This document shows, in pieces, positions 8,407-16,470 of a stretch of 64,000 nucleotides of DNA. The notes under the pieces were generated by a model that saw only the letters and a program-made list of their open reading frames with translations, made no database searches and had not been told where the DNA came from. The number at the start of each line of letters is the position of its first letter. The first letter of the stretch is position 1. The translations under genes were made by a program, and so were the position numbers. The DNA is from Spongiibacter nanhainus (lineage in GTDB: Bacteria; Pseudomonadota; Gammaproteobacteria; Pseudomonadales; Spongiibacteraceae), in the NCBI RefSeq assembly GCF_016132545.1, contig NZ_CP066167.1, forward strand, positions 2,941,001 through 3,005,000, in the 5' to 3' direction.

Positions 8407-9234
8407 CTAAGTTGGGTTCACCTTATTGACGCTCTGATAGGTGTTAGCAAATACAGCCGAAACTAGCCCAGGGCACAGCTTAACCATCCAATTGAAGACG
8501 CGCGCATCAATACCGACATATTTCTGCCGACGGTTACGTTCGAAAGCATCAATGATGCACTTTGCCGCTTTTTCTGGGGGAATACCGAAACGTTGCGCAA
8601 GGGCTAGGTTTTTTTTAGCCTGGGCAATATCATCAGACTCACTTAATGTCGCCTTGATCATATCGGTATTGATGGCGCCTGGAAGAATACAAGTAACACC
8701 GATACCATAACTGGATAATTCAACCCGCAGACTCTCACTGAAGGCCTGCACCGCGGCTTTACTACTACTGTATGAACTCTGGCTCGGCATGCCATAGCAG
8801 GCAGCCATGCTAGATATATTGACGATGTTCGCCCTGCTGTGTTCTTTCAGTATGGGCAGAAAGACCTGACACAGTGACACCGTAGCCCAAAAGTTCAGAT
8901 CGAATACCCGCCGCCAATCTTCAATGCTGTGTGACTCGATGCTCTTCTGCAGAGTAATTCCCGCATTGTTGATCAAGCAATGCACACTACCGTGCTTACC
9001 TTTTACCTCTTGCGTTAGCGCAGCGATTTGATCACTGTTTCTCAGATCGGCAACGTGCGCCGTTATATAGTTATTACTACTCGCCAGCGTCCCCACTAGC
9101 TCTGCCAGTTTTTCGCTATCGATATCAACTAGCGCCAAATTCCAACCCCGTTTCGCCAGTTCCCGCGTGAGAGCGCTACCCAATCCTCCAGCAGCCCCTG
9201 TGATGACGGCCACCCTGGCATTCGCAGATTTCAC
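8407..9234 (-). CDS. Short-chain dehydrogenase/reductase
   Basis: A classical SDR of about 275 residues with the Rossmann motif VITGAAGGLG, NNAG, catalytic Ser in VNISSMAACYG and catalytic YSSSK. The C-terminal lid contains NVNKV-like hydrophobic residues typical of SDRs acting on large lipophilic alcohols. The GTG at 9234 is chosen because AAGGAG lies about 7 nt upstream and homologues begin close to the Rossmann strand; an in-frame ATG at 9267 would add 11 residues without a good ribosome site. It follows the TonB receptor gene closely and precedes the OYE gene by 33 bp, so the three are probably co-transcribed. The likely reaction is NAD(P)H-dependent oxidation or reduction of the same hydrophobic substrate. 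Confidence 0.87.
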   Translation of the reverse strand: MKSANARVAVITGAAGGLGSALTRELAKRGWNLALVDIDSEKLAELVGTLASSNNYITAHVADLRNSDQIAALTQEVKGKHGSVHCLINNAGITLQKSIESHSIEDWRRVFDLNFWATVSLCQVFLPILKEHSRANIVNISSMAACYGMPSQSSYSSSKAAVQAFSESLRVELSSYGIGVTCILPGAINTDMIKATLSESDDIAQAKKNLALAQRFGIPPEKAAKCIIDAFERNRRQKYVGIDARVFNWMVKLCPGLVSAVFANTYQSVNKVNPT

Positions 9235-9268
9235 CTGTGCATCTCCTTCTCTTCGCAGTGGCGGCATT

Positions 9269-11863
9269 CTAGAAGGTCTTTCTCATTTCAATGCCGTAGG
9301 TTCTAGGATCCCCCAACACTCGGGTAAACGTTCCAATACTGTCGCCCGCTGATACCGCGCCGATGTCGTAGCGCTCATCCAATAGATTTTTTGCATAGAT
9401 CGAAACGCTTAAATCGTCTCGATCCAAATCCCACTTTACACGAGCATCAACGAGGAAATAGGCATCGGCATACGCGTTGGCTTTATTCTCCTTGGCAGAC
9501 TCCCAAGCACCTCGATCCAAACCCAGATAGATTTCACTTTTGTAGCTGATATCTACACGCGGTGTGAAAAGACCGTATCGAGTATCGATAAGATATTGAA
9601 AGCCGAGGGACGCGGTCGTATCGGGTGACACAGCGAAGTCCTCATCCGAGCGATCAATCGGTACCCGTTCGCCGCGTAAAGCCAAGGATTTGAGGTCATT
9701 GTCCATAAACTCTTCAAAACGGTAGTCGTTGCTGCTGTAAGTAAAGTTTAAGACCGCGTCCGCACTGGGAAACCACACTACCTCCAGCTCAGCCCCTTCT
9801 ATCACTGATTCGCCGGCGTTTTGCGACCCCACCACCAATGTGTTGTTACTATCGACATTTACCGTAATGAGGTGCATGTTTTTAAATGTCATCGAGTAGG
9901 CTGCGATATTGACACGAAGCGATTGCTCTAACGCGTCGATTTTTATGCCCAGCTCCCGGTTTTCTAACTCCTCGGGTTCAACAACACTAAGACCATCCAG
10001 TCCAAATGGCTCTTGGAACCCGGATTTGAAACCATTGCTCCAGGTACCGTAGATCATGGCAGAGTTGAGCCATGTTCCATCCAATATCGTATCTGGCACA
10101 AGATAAGCGGAGGACAGCATCGGCGTAAATTGACGGAACGTATCCTCACGGGTATCAACTTTGGGCGCCCCGAGCGGTGCTCTGATGTCGCCGGGGAAGC
10201 GCTCCCTTAAGATATTATTGGCGATGGTGAGCGGATCTTGGGACCATCGGCCGAGAAAGGCCATCGCGCCCATATCGGGTAACACGGGGACAAAACGCGG
10301 ATCGGCACCGCTGACGATTGAGGTGACTTCGGCTAGATCAGCACTGCGTGTTACCAGGTACGAGTCTCGTGTTTCTTGAGTGTAACGTCCGCCAAATGTG
10401 ACCTCCCAATCACGGGTGACATGCCAGGTTGCCTGAGCAAAAGCGGCTATCGTCTCTCCGTCGATATCAAAATCCTGCACGGTGGCCAATGGCAGCGCAC
10501 CCGCCACGAGCGGCACCGTACCGCCGGGTACGAGACCGGTTAAAGAGTTGAGTAAATCGGTGACTGCACCGGCATCAAACCCTTGCTGCCCGGCAAACAG
10601 GCCAAGAAAGTTAACCGGCTCAGATCCAATTAATGGATTGGCAGTGTTAAATCGTTCCGATTTGAATTCATTTTGAACGAACAGCCCCGCCGTATAGTCG
10701 ACGTCCTCAAAGATCAGGCCGCTCAACTGTACTTCAAGTGTTAGCGATTCTTGCTCACTATCTCCCAACAGATCGGCGCGCAAAAACTCGGCTGGACCGC
10801 CCTCATCCGCTGTGGTTTGCGGATTTATTTTAGTAGCATCCCGGTAACCGATAATCGCCTTTAGGTTGTGACTATCACTGAGCTGGTAATCGAACGTGAG
10901 GCCCAACATCAACTCATCTTGGTCTTTTTGTTGCCGCTGGCTATCGCCCTGGTTGGTACGCAGATCGCCCTGAGCACTACGTCTGTTGGCATTACAGTTA
11001 TCGACATAAGCAGAGGGATTATTGGGGTCCGTATCGCCGGGCCACAAAATACCCAGGCCATTGACAAACAACGCGTCTTCATTGGTGATACGGCAATGGT
11101 ATGAGGGAAAGTTTTCACGGATTTTTCCCACAAAGGCAAAGCCATCCACTGTTAGCCCTTCAGAAGCTATCCAGCGGCTCTGCAGAATCGCCGACAAACG
11201 GTCTATCGATTGGTTCTCACGCCCCGTAGCATCTTTCAGAAAGCCGTCACGGCGGCGGCTGTTGAATGAGAACCGAGTATAAAAATCATCGCTGACAGGC
11301 ACGTCAAAGGCCGCCTGTATACGCTGCTCATTATAGTTACCGACGCTTGCCTCAACATAGCTATCCGCATCCTCGCCGGGCTTTTTCAATGTGAAGACGA
11401 GAGCACCACCGGTATTGTTTTTACCGAATAGCGTGCCCTGGGGCCCCCTGAGTACCTGGACACTGCTGACATCGATAGTGTCGAGTAACTGTCCATCGGG
11501 CCGTGGTATAAATATACCATCCAAGTAAACACTGACAGACGGATCGAAGCGGGCGAAGGGTGCACGCTGCCCGATTCCTCGTATAAAAATCTGCGGCGAC
11601 GTGCTGTTGTTGATCTGTAAGCTAGGAACAGATTTACTCAATTCCTCTACCGCCAATATCCCACGGTCGCGCAAGCTCTCTCCGGATAGGGCAGTAACGG
11701 CAACAGGGGTTTCCTGAATACTTTCTTCGCGTTTTCGAGCCGTAACCACAACCTCTTCTAGTCTCGGCTGCGCATTAGCGCCTTCCTGAGCCGATACGCT
11801 GAACGCATAGCTAAAGGGAAAAGCGACTACAAAAGGTAAACAGTAGTGTTTTAATCTGTCCAT
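9269..11863 (-). CDS. TonB-dependent outer-membrane receptor
   Basis: An 864-residue protein with an N-terminal signal peptide (cleavage near FSVSAQ), a TonB box (LEEVVVTARKR), a plug domain (VPSLQINNS, IFIRGIGQR, VYLDGIFIPR, QVLRGPQGTLFGKN) and a 22-strand barrel ending in the aromatic residue of IEMRKTF. The ATG at 11863 is preferred; the GTG nine nucleotides earlier lies inside the likely ribosome-binding sequence. The receptor sits within the OYE/SDR/epimerase cluster and is likely the outer-membrane uptake channel for its substrate. Receptors of this FyuA/CirA-like type without a SusD partner are abundant in marine gammaproteobacteria. The ligand cannot be told from sequence. Confidence 0.93.
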   Translation of the reverse strand: MDRLKHYCLPFVVAFPFSYAFSVSAQEGANAQPRLEEVVVTARKREESIQETPVAVTALSGESLRDRGILAVEELSKSVPSLQINNSTSPQIFIRGIGQRAPFARFDPSVSVYLDGIFIPRPDGQLLDTIDVSSVQVLRGPQGTLFGKNNTGGALVFTLKKPGEDADSYVEASVGNYNEQRIQAAFDVPVSDDFYTRFSFNSRRRDGFLKDATGRENQSIDRLSAILQSRWIASEGLTVDGFAFVGKIRENFPSYHCRITNEDALFVNGLGILWPGDTDPNNPSAYVDNCNANRRSAQGDLRTNQGDSQRQQKDQDELMLGLTFDYQLSDSHNLKAIIGYRDATKINPQTTADEGGPAEFLRADLLGDSEQESLTLEVQLSGLIFEDVDYTAGLFVQNEFKSERFNTANPLIGSEPVNFLGLFAGQQGFDAGAVTDLLNSLTGLVPGGTVPLVAGALPLATVQDFDIDGETIAAFAQATWHVTRDWEVTFGGRYTQETRDSYLVTRSADLAEVTSIVSGADPRFVPVLPDMGAMAFLGRWSQDPLTIANNILRERFPGDIRAPLGAPKVDTREDTFRQFTPMLSSAYLVPDTILDGTWLNSAMIYGTWSNGFKSGFQEPFGLDGLSVVEPEELENRELGIKIDALEQSLRVNIAAYSMTFKNMHLITVNVDSNNTLVVGSQNAGESVIEGAELEVVWFPSADAVLNFTYSSNDYRFEEFMDNDLKSLALRGERVPIDRSDEDFAVSPDTTASLGFQYLIDTRYGLFTPRVDISYKSEIYLGLDRGAWESAKENKANAYADAYFLVDARVKWDLDRDDLSVSIYAKNLLDERYDIGAVSAGDSIGTFTRVLGDPRTYGIEMRKTF

Positions 11864-11900
11864 AATAGGCACCTGTTCGTCTGTTATTGATTTAATTGCC

Positions 11901-12848
11901 TTAGATATATTTCAGTAAACGCGGCACTAGCGGCCTTAGTAGTGGCCTCAGCGGCAACATTGCGATCCGTACCGATGAAAATTTCTGCGTCAACTCGTCT
12001 TGATACTGCTCGAAGGGCGTGCTCTGGAAGCCAAGCATGCGCTGCGATTCCTCGGTGTCCAACCAATGCGTATAGTAGTTATTTGTGCCAAATATACTTT
12101 GCGCCTGTTTAAAACCTAATGCCGTGAATGCAGCATTTAGAAATTGGGCATGGGTTACCTGACAGGTTTTACCGCCACCCAGTAGTAATACTTTTCCTGC
12201 GGCCTCAGGGACTTCAAGCACACGGTGAAAAGCGCGCGCCACATCGGAAGGGTGGATATACTCAAGTGGGGTTTCAGGATGCACAGATAGTAGCGTTCTT
12301 ATAACCTGTCGCTCTGTACTCCAGGTACGACTATCTACAGATACGCCTATTCTCATCACAACCCATGGCACCTCAGATGCGGCGAGGTACGCTTCGACAT
12401 CAATCTTGTGCCGGGTGTAGTTATCCGTCGCCACAACAGGGTCATTTGGAGAGCGCCAGGGTTTATCCCTATTCGATGGGCCAAACACCGTGAGAGAGGA
12501 TGGGAATACAAACAGCGGTCGCTTCGCCTGTTTCTCGGCACAATCGATCAGCGCTTTGGTCGCCTCCACATTGACGGCATATGCCAAGCCTGGAAGGCGA
12601 TCGGATTTCGGAGGTAATATCGAGGCGAGATGGATAATGGCATCCACGTCTGCAACCAGCGCCGGAAATTGTTTGTGATCACAGATATTTGAGAGCACGA
12701 CGTCACAGCGCCCTCGCAGGCGATTGGCGCGTGCCCTCGACACAGCAGTGTCGATGTCTGTACAACGCACCTGATGGCCAGCAGAAATCAGCTGCTCGAC
12801 ACATCGTTCGCCTAGGTTGCCAAAAGCACCAGTAACCAAAACCCGCAT
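11901..12848 (-). CDS. NAD-dependent epimerase/dehydratase (extended SDR)
   Basis: A 315-residue extended SDR with the N-terminal nucleotide-binding motif VTGAFGNLGER, a central VFPSSLTVFG strand and the catalytic YTRHKIDVEAYL (YxxxK). Its nearest relatives by motif are NAD(P)-dependent epimerases and 3-beta-hydroxysteroid dehydrogenase-like proteins; which of these it is cannot be decided. It is the first gene of the minus-strand cluster, divergent from the TetR regulator, and is separated from it by a perfect operator-like palindrome. This makes it the most likely directly repressed gene. A 37-bp gap leads to the TonB receptor gene start. Confidence 0.85.
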   Translation of the reverse strand: MRVLVTGAFGNLGERCVEQLISAGHQVRCTDIDTAVSRARANRLRGRCDVVLSNICDHKQFPALVADVDAIIHLASILPPKSDRLPGLAYAVNVEATKALIDCAEKQAKRPLFVFPSSLTVFGPSNRDKPWRSPNDPVVATDNYTRHKIDVEAYLAASEVPWVVMRIGVSVDSRTWSTERQVIRTLLSVHPETPLEYIHPSDVARAFHRVLEVPEAAGKVLLLGGGKTCQVTHAQFLNAAFTALGFKQAQSIFGTNNYYTHWLDTEESQRMLGFQSTPFEQYQDELTQKFSSVRIAMLPLRPLLRPLVPRLLKYI

Positions 12849-12922
12849 AATGATAATTTTTGCTCGTTAACGTTATTCTGGCGGTAAACCAAAGGACCTG
12901 CCGCCTTGCAGTCACTCGATAA

Positions 12923-12947
12923 ACTTATATAATGATATTATATAAGT
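12923..12947. promoter_or_regulatory. Perfect 11-3-11 palindrome, candidate TetR operator
   Basis: Arms ACTTATATAAT and ATTATATAAGT are exact inverted copies around GAT. The site is in the 124-bp divergent intergenic region, 26 bp before the GTG of the TetR gene and 75 bp before the epimerase start. This is where a TetR-family dimer would repress both directions. Its strong AT content contrasts with the neighbouring coding DNA, and the arms also contain TATAAT-like sequence that could serve as -10 elements on either strand. Confidence 0.75.
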
Positions 12948-12972
12948 CAATTACATTGCTGGAGATTGGATA

Positions 12973-13632
12973 GTGCCTCGTCCAAAGAAACTACCCTCCT
13001 CTCGACAAACACAGGCAGAGAGACGGAAACAAACCCAAGACAAGGTGCTTGAAAGCGCAGTGATCTTATTTGGCGAAAGGGGCTATGCCGATACGTCCCT
13101 GGCGGATATAGCAAAATTAGCTGACATCACAGTCACACCGATCTATCACTACTACGGCAATAAACTAGAGCTTTTTACCGCGGTTACCGAGTTCTATGAA
13201 GGGCAACTTGCAGGTAAAATCAATGAATTGGCAGAAAACGAGGACTTTTCAGCGGAGCAAGCGTGGGATATTTTCCTCGACGTGATGCAACAACCTGGCT
13301 TCAACCGGGTGGTACTCATCGACGCAACTCGTGTACTGGGACGCGAAAGATGGCCGGACACCTCGGTTTTCAAAGCAGTCAAAGCGCTGCTAAATAGTTC
13401 TGAGCACCCAATAGGTGCGTATTTTCACCAGCTATTTAACAGCACGGAAGCGGAAATCGTAATTCGTATGGTCATTGCCGCACTGGCCGAGGCTGCGATC
13501 GCGATGGCGGAAGACTCGTCATTCGATGCTCGAAGTCTGGTGCATCGAATTCTGGGGATGATGGGAGTTGATTGGCGGCAGGAAAACACGCTGCACACTG
13601 GAAAAAGGCTCTACCCCATTAACGGGGGATGA
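12973..13632 (+). CDS. TetR-family transcriptional regulator, C-terminus altered by ISL3 insertion
   Basis: A 219-residue TetR-type repressor: basic N-terminus, then the helix-turn-helix (AVILFGERGYADTSLADIAK and ITVTPIYHYYGNKLELF, about residues 25-72), then an all-helical ligand-binding domain. The GTG start has GGAG 8 nt upstream. It is divergent from the epimerase gene, with an exact palindrome in between, so it very likely controls the OYE/SDR/TonB cluster in response to its substrate. The last eight residues (RLYPINGG) and the stop codon are encoded by the end of the ISL3 element beginning at 13607, so the native C-terminus has been lost. Because the loss is at the extreme end, the repressor may still work. 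Confidence 0.9.
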   Translation: MPRPKKLPSSRQTQAERRKQTQDKVLESAVILFGERGYADTSLADIAKLADITVTPIYHYYGNKLELFTAVTEFYEGQLAGKINELAENEDFSAEQAWDIFLDVMQQPGFNRVVLIDATRVLGRERWPDTSVFKAVKALLNSSEHPIGAYFHQLFNSTEAEIVIRMVIAALAEAAIAMAEDSSFDARSLVHRILGMMGVDWRQENTLHTGKRLYPINGG

Positions 13633-13638
13633 CACTCA

Positions 13639-14829
13639 CTAAACCCTGTTAATCACACCGTCCCATCCACAATGGGCCAGCACTCGCAATCTGTAATTTT
13701 CAAAGTTTCTAAAACCATACGCTCGCCGCGAGATCATTTCCATTTTGTTGTGGAAGCCTTCGGTAATGCCGTTACTTTTGGTAAAGCGCCACATCGCCAC
13801 TATCGGCTGCAACCAGGACCGCAAGGTGCGAGCTAGGGCGTGTAATGGGCTAGCCTCTAACTGCTCAATCAACGCGACGAAGGCCGGCAAACGGGCTTCT
13901 GCTTTCTTGCGCGTCAGGGTCTTGAGCAATACGAAGCGCACCAGCCGCTGCTTGGCGAGATACAGCGCCTGCAGCACCGGGTAATCCGCCAAGTAGCGCA
14001 TCAGGTTCACATGCTGTTCATCGCGGAGGCGCCACTTGTGACGACGCATCAGGCTGATCAGCCCTCGGTTCTTGCGCCCCTCCGGGTCGTGTTGCTGCCA
14101 GACCTTCAGGAAATGTTGATTGATCAATCTCACCACGTGAAATCGATCGGCCACAATCGTGGCATTGGGGAAGTAGCGGCGGGCAATGCTACGGTAGGTC
14201 TCTGACAAATCCATCACCACCACCTGGACCTGCTCTCTACCTTGTAAACCCCGTAAATAGCGGCGCAGGCTCGGCTCTGACCGCCCTAGCTTGACGTCAA
14301 AGACTTTGTGGTTCCTCAGGTCTGCAAAGGTGGTGGCATAGCCGGCCTTGCGGGTAAAAAAGTGCTCATCAATGCCCAGTACCCGGGGACAATAGCGGCG
14401 ATCTCCCTCGGACCGCTTTTGGCCAACATGATGCTGATACCAGCGCTCAACGGTGGCTGGGCTGATGCGGTGGGTGAGAGACAGCTTGCGCTGGGTGACA
14501 CCCCCGTCGTGTGCCTCAAAGACCTCCAGGCGATACGCCTCAGAGGCTCGGTAGCGCGGGCGTATCCCGACAAACGAATGGCGGAAATACCGTCGGCACG
14601 CCTGGCAATGATATTTGGGCACCCGCAGGTGCAAAGTCAGGATCTGGTTGCCCTGGCGGGTATGCTTGATGGTTCGCTGGTAGGTCGCCTTGATCCGCAA
14701 GCCCGCCCCCTGGCAGTGCTTGCACGGCGGTCTGATACTCGGCTTGGCCCACACTTCAATACCCTGTGCGCGCACGACCCGTTCTATCTCAAGGCCCGGT
14801 AGGCCTATAATCATTCCTGCGTGGGACAT
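13639..14829 (-). CDS. ISL3-family transposase
   Basis: A 396-residue ISL3 transposase. The N-terminal zinc-binding region has CKHC about residue 36 and CQACRRYFRH about residue 75. A helix-turn-helix region follows, then the DDE_Tnp_ISL3 catalytic domain with VLGIDEHFFTRK, VVVMDLSETYRS and IVADRFHVVRLIN, and near the C-terminus SNGITEGFHNKMEMISRRAY with the conserved Glu. Length is normal for the family and no frame break is visible. The gene starts at ATG 14829, about 12 bp from a palindrome with arms ATTAAACTG/CAGTTTAAT (14841-14872) that may be its promoter or autoregulatory site. It moves its own element and is not functionally tied to the neighbours. Confidence 0.94.
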   Translation of the reverse strand: MSHAGMIIGLPGLEIERVVRAQGIEVWAKPSIRPPCKHCQGAGLRIKATYQRTIKHTRQGNQILTLHLRVPKYHCQACRRYFRHSFVGIRPRYRASEAYRLEVFEAHDGGVTQRKLSLTHRISPATVERWYQHHVGQKRSEGDRRYCPRVLGIDEHFFTRKAGYATTFADLRNHKVFDVKLGRSEPSLRRYLRGLQGREQVQVVVMDLSETYRSIARRYFPNATIVADRFHVVRLINQHFLKVWQQHDPEGRKNRGLISLMRRHKWRLRDEQHVNLMRYLADYPVLQALYLAKQRLVRFVLLKTLTRKKAEARLPAFVALIEQLEASPLHALARTLRSWLQPIVAMWRFTKSNGITEGFHNKMEMISRRAYGFRNFENYRLRVLAHCGWDGVINRV

Positions 14830-14840
14830 CGGTAGTCTCC

Positions 14841-14872
14841 ATTAAACTGTTTCGTCGCAAATTCAGTTTAAT
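14841..14872. repeat. Palindrome upstream of ISL3 transposase
   Basis: Nine-base arms ATTAAACTG and CAGTTTAAT are separated by 14 bp, within the element and just upstream of its transposase start. It may be a subterminal transposase-binding or autoregulatory site. It is called only from symmetry and position. Confidence 0.45.
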
Positions 14873-14906
14873 GAATGCCGGTGTCCCCCGTTTATGATGA
14901 AGAGCC

Positions 14907-15484
14907 GGTTTTTTTGTGCCTGCCAAATGTATCTGTGCCCAAATTGTGCCCATAATTTTTCCTGAAATTTAACTTTGACCTCTTGGCCCCGGGATTTCGG
15001 CGACCATCTGGTTGACAGCCAAGCGGTCAAAAAGCCCTGACCTTTTGGCTCCAGAAATAAAATGGGCACAGACATAAAACCAAGAGGTCGGCACTTTTTT
15101 GGGAGAGAATATGCCCCACTAGACGCAAATCTGTCCCTTCCCCAAAGAGGCTAGCTGTAAATGAGGAATATCGGTTCGATTGCTTTCAACATATTCCCAA
15201 AGTTAGGATCCAACGCCTCGCACGAGGCATAACTCACCCCTCCTTTATGTAAAGTACCAGTTCAGACTCTAGGGCCAATCAAGGCATTCTAGCCATTTTT
15301 CAGCACGGGCAAGGCCCAGCGCCAATCTAAGACCTAAAAAGCGACGTTACAATTTTGCAACCTGACTGCCAGCCTCTGCCAAGGTTAGCTACAATTCTGC
15401 AGTGATTGACAGGCTGGGCTGAAGATGCGTACTCAAAGTAGAGACACTGACACCCCTAGCCCCACCCCCGCCAGGAGGGAAACA
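14907..15484. other. Intergenic stretch with interleaved inverted and direct repeats, no gene
   Basis: About 580 bp between the ISL3 element and the small protein at 15485. No frame has coding character. It holds interleaved inverted repeats: TCTGTGCCCA near 14929 pairs with TGGGCACAGA near 15063, and GACCTCTTGG near 14976 pairs with CCAAGAGGTC near 15081. There is also a degenerate direct repeat beginning TGACCTCTTGGCCCC near 14974 and TGACCTTTTGGCTCC near 15040. This layout suggests the remains of another mobile element or of a structured RNA. From about 15130 to 15470 nothing specific is seen. Confidence 0.5.
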
Positions 15485-15751
15485 ATGAAAGATATGATAA
15501 GTAATGAAAACGGCGACCAATGCCCTTTTGAACTGAATTTTGAGCCTGACACCTTTAAAAAAGGGGATTTAGTCAGCTATCGCGTAATGGGCAGCATGGA
15601 AGATATGCCTTTTGTCGGCGTCATTGTCGACGTTCACGATGATCACATCATGCTCGCCCACTACGACGGAAATGAATCCCCCGAAGGACCTTTGATGCGG
15701 GGCAGCAAGGAGAGTCGCCCCAAGGTCAGTGAGGCAGATGCGCTCCAATAG
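15485..15751 (+). CDS. Small hypothetical protein, conserved-looking, 88 residues
   Basis: An acidic 88-residue protein opening MKDMISNENGDQCPFELNF. A central stretch GDLVSYRVMGSMEDMPFVGV continues into IVDVHDDHIMLAHYDG, which has the strand-turn-strand look of a small beta-barrel (SH3/Tudor-like) domain. ATG 15485 is chosen because AGGAGG lies 6 nt upstream; an in-frame ATG at 15425 has no ribosome site. No signal peptide or membrane segment is present. It has its own short transcription unit, convergent with the His-rich secreted protein. The family was not recognised and no function is proposed. Confidence 0.65.
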   Translation: MKDMISNENGDQCPFELNFEPDTFKKGDLVSYRVMGSMEDMPFVGVIVDVHDDHIMLAHYDGNESPEGPLMRGSKESRPKVSEADALQ

Positions 15752-15761
15752 GAACCACAGA

Positions 15762-15790
15762 TAAAAAAGCGCCGGCACGATAGCCGGCGC
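15762..15790 (-). terminator. Intrinsic terminator of the His-rich protein gene
   Basis: On the minus strand an 8-bp GC-only stem GCGCCGGC/GCCGGCGC with a 6-nt loop is followed by six T. It lies about 20 bp beyond the stop of the gene at 15811-16353. On the plus strand no T-run follows, so it acts mainly for the minus-strand gene. Confidence 0.85.
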
Positions 15791-15810
15791 AAGCACAGGG
15801 ATATACGTCC

Positions 15811-16353
15811 TCAGTACGCTCTCACCCGAGTATTCCATTTGGCGCTTTCGTGGTGCCGATCGTAACGGTGCTTGTCGTGACGGTATTTGGCATCAGAGTG
15901 CTTTGAGGGCCAATGCTTGAATTTCTTGCCGTGGCCGTATTTGTACCCGTTGCCATAGTGTTCACCCTTGCCATGATCACCGCGATACCAATTGCCGTGC
16001 CTGTTGTGGTCACGGTGGTCATCGCGACGGCTCCAATGGGGATGACTGTGGCTGTGGCCGCCGCTGCGATAGTCCCGGCGATAGTCATCGTATTTGTAGC
16101 GCTTACTGTTGTATTGGTAGTGGGCATAGTGGTCATCCCGCCCACGGTAGTGGCGTTTGTGCTTTTTGTCCCGCTCTTTGTAGTCATCGTGAGCCGCATA
16201 CAACAATGCAGCGCCAACCAGTATAGCGGCGGTGGTTTCTGCGTCGGCATGGGCCTGCCGCGGGCTGATCAGCGCCACCAAAAGCGCGGCAAGGATCAAT
16301 CCCAAATAGAGTCGGCGGTAGGGTTTTTCGGTATTGCTCAGTACATTCGACAT
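15811..16353 (-). CDS. Secreted His/Tyr/Arg-rich low-complexity protein
   Basis: A 180-residue protein with an N-terminal hydrophobic segment (YLGLILAALLVALISPRQAHA) that looks like a signal peptide ending in AHA. After it comes a short helix (AAILVGAALLYAAHDDY), and then about 120 residues made almost entirely of His, Tyr, Arg, Lys, Asp, Gly and Ser (for example HYRGRDDHYAHYQYNSKRY). No catalytic domain is visible. Such composition suits metal binding or a structural envelope role, but this is inference from composition alone. The opposite strand has a long Val/Ala/Ile-rich open frame here, which is a codon shadow of the His/Tyr/Asp content. A strong terminator follows the stop. Confidence 0.75.
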   Translation of the reverse strand: MSNVLSNTEKPYRRLYLGLILAALLVALISPRQAHADAETTAAILVGAALLYAAHDDYKERDKKHKRHYRGRDDHYAHYQYNSKRYKYDDYRRDYRSGGHSHSHPHWSRRDDHRDHNRHGNWYRGDHGKGEHYGNGYKYGHGKKFKHWPSKHSDAKYRHDKHRYDRHHESAKWNTRVRAY

Positions 16354-16417
16354 AGCGTTATCCTCCAGTTACAACCTGAGGATAGAGCTCTACACCTGAA
16401 CTCAACCTGAAGGGCAT

Positions 16418-16440
16418 AAAAAAGCCGGCTAGTGCCGGCT
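16418..16440 (-). terminator. Intrinsic terminator
   Basis: Minus-strand hairpin AGCCGGC/GCCGGCT with a 4-nt loop followed by six T, 31 bp after the stop of the gene at 16471-17004. Its sequence resembles the terminator at 15762-15790. Confidence 0.82.
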
Positions 16441-16470
16441 ACCTGAATTGCTATTGCGCCAAAGGCCAAG

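Larger units (their letters stand above)
13607..14906 (-). mobile_element. ISL3-family insertion sequence, about 1300 bp
   Basis: The outer ends form an imperfect inverted repeat of about 24 bp: the left end reads GGCTCTACCCCATTAACGGG from 13607, and the right end, in reverse complement from 14906, reads GGCTCTTCATCATAAACGGG, both continuing GGA. GGCTCTTC-type ends are usual for ISL3 elements. One full-length transposase gene fills the element. The expected 8-bp target duplication is not seen (flanks TGGAAAAA and GGTTTTTT), which points to a later rearrangement or deletion at one side. The left end overlaps the TetR gene and provides its stop codon. Confidence 0.85.

Noticed and set aside
15913-16410. 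Long Val/Ala/Ile-rich plus-strand frame opposite the His-rich protein
   Set aside because: It looks like a hydrophobic protein but is the codon shadow of His/Tyr/Asp/Arg runs; no start signal.
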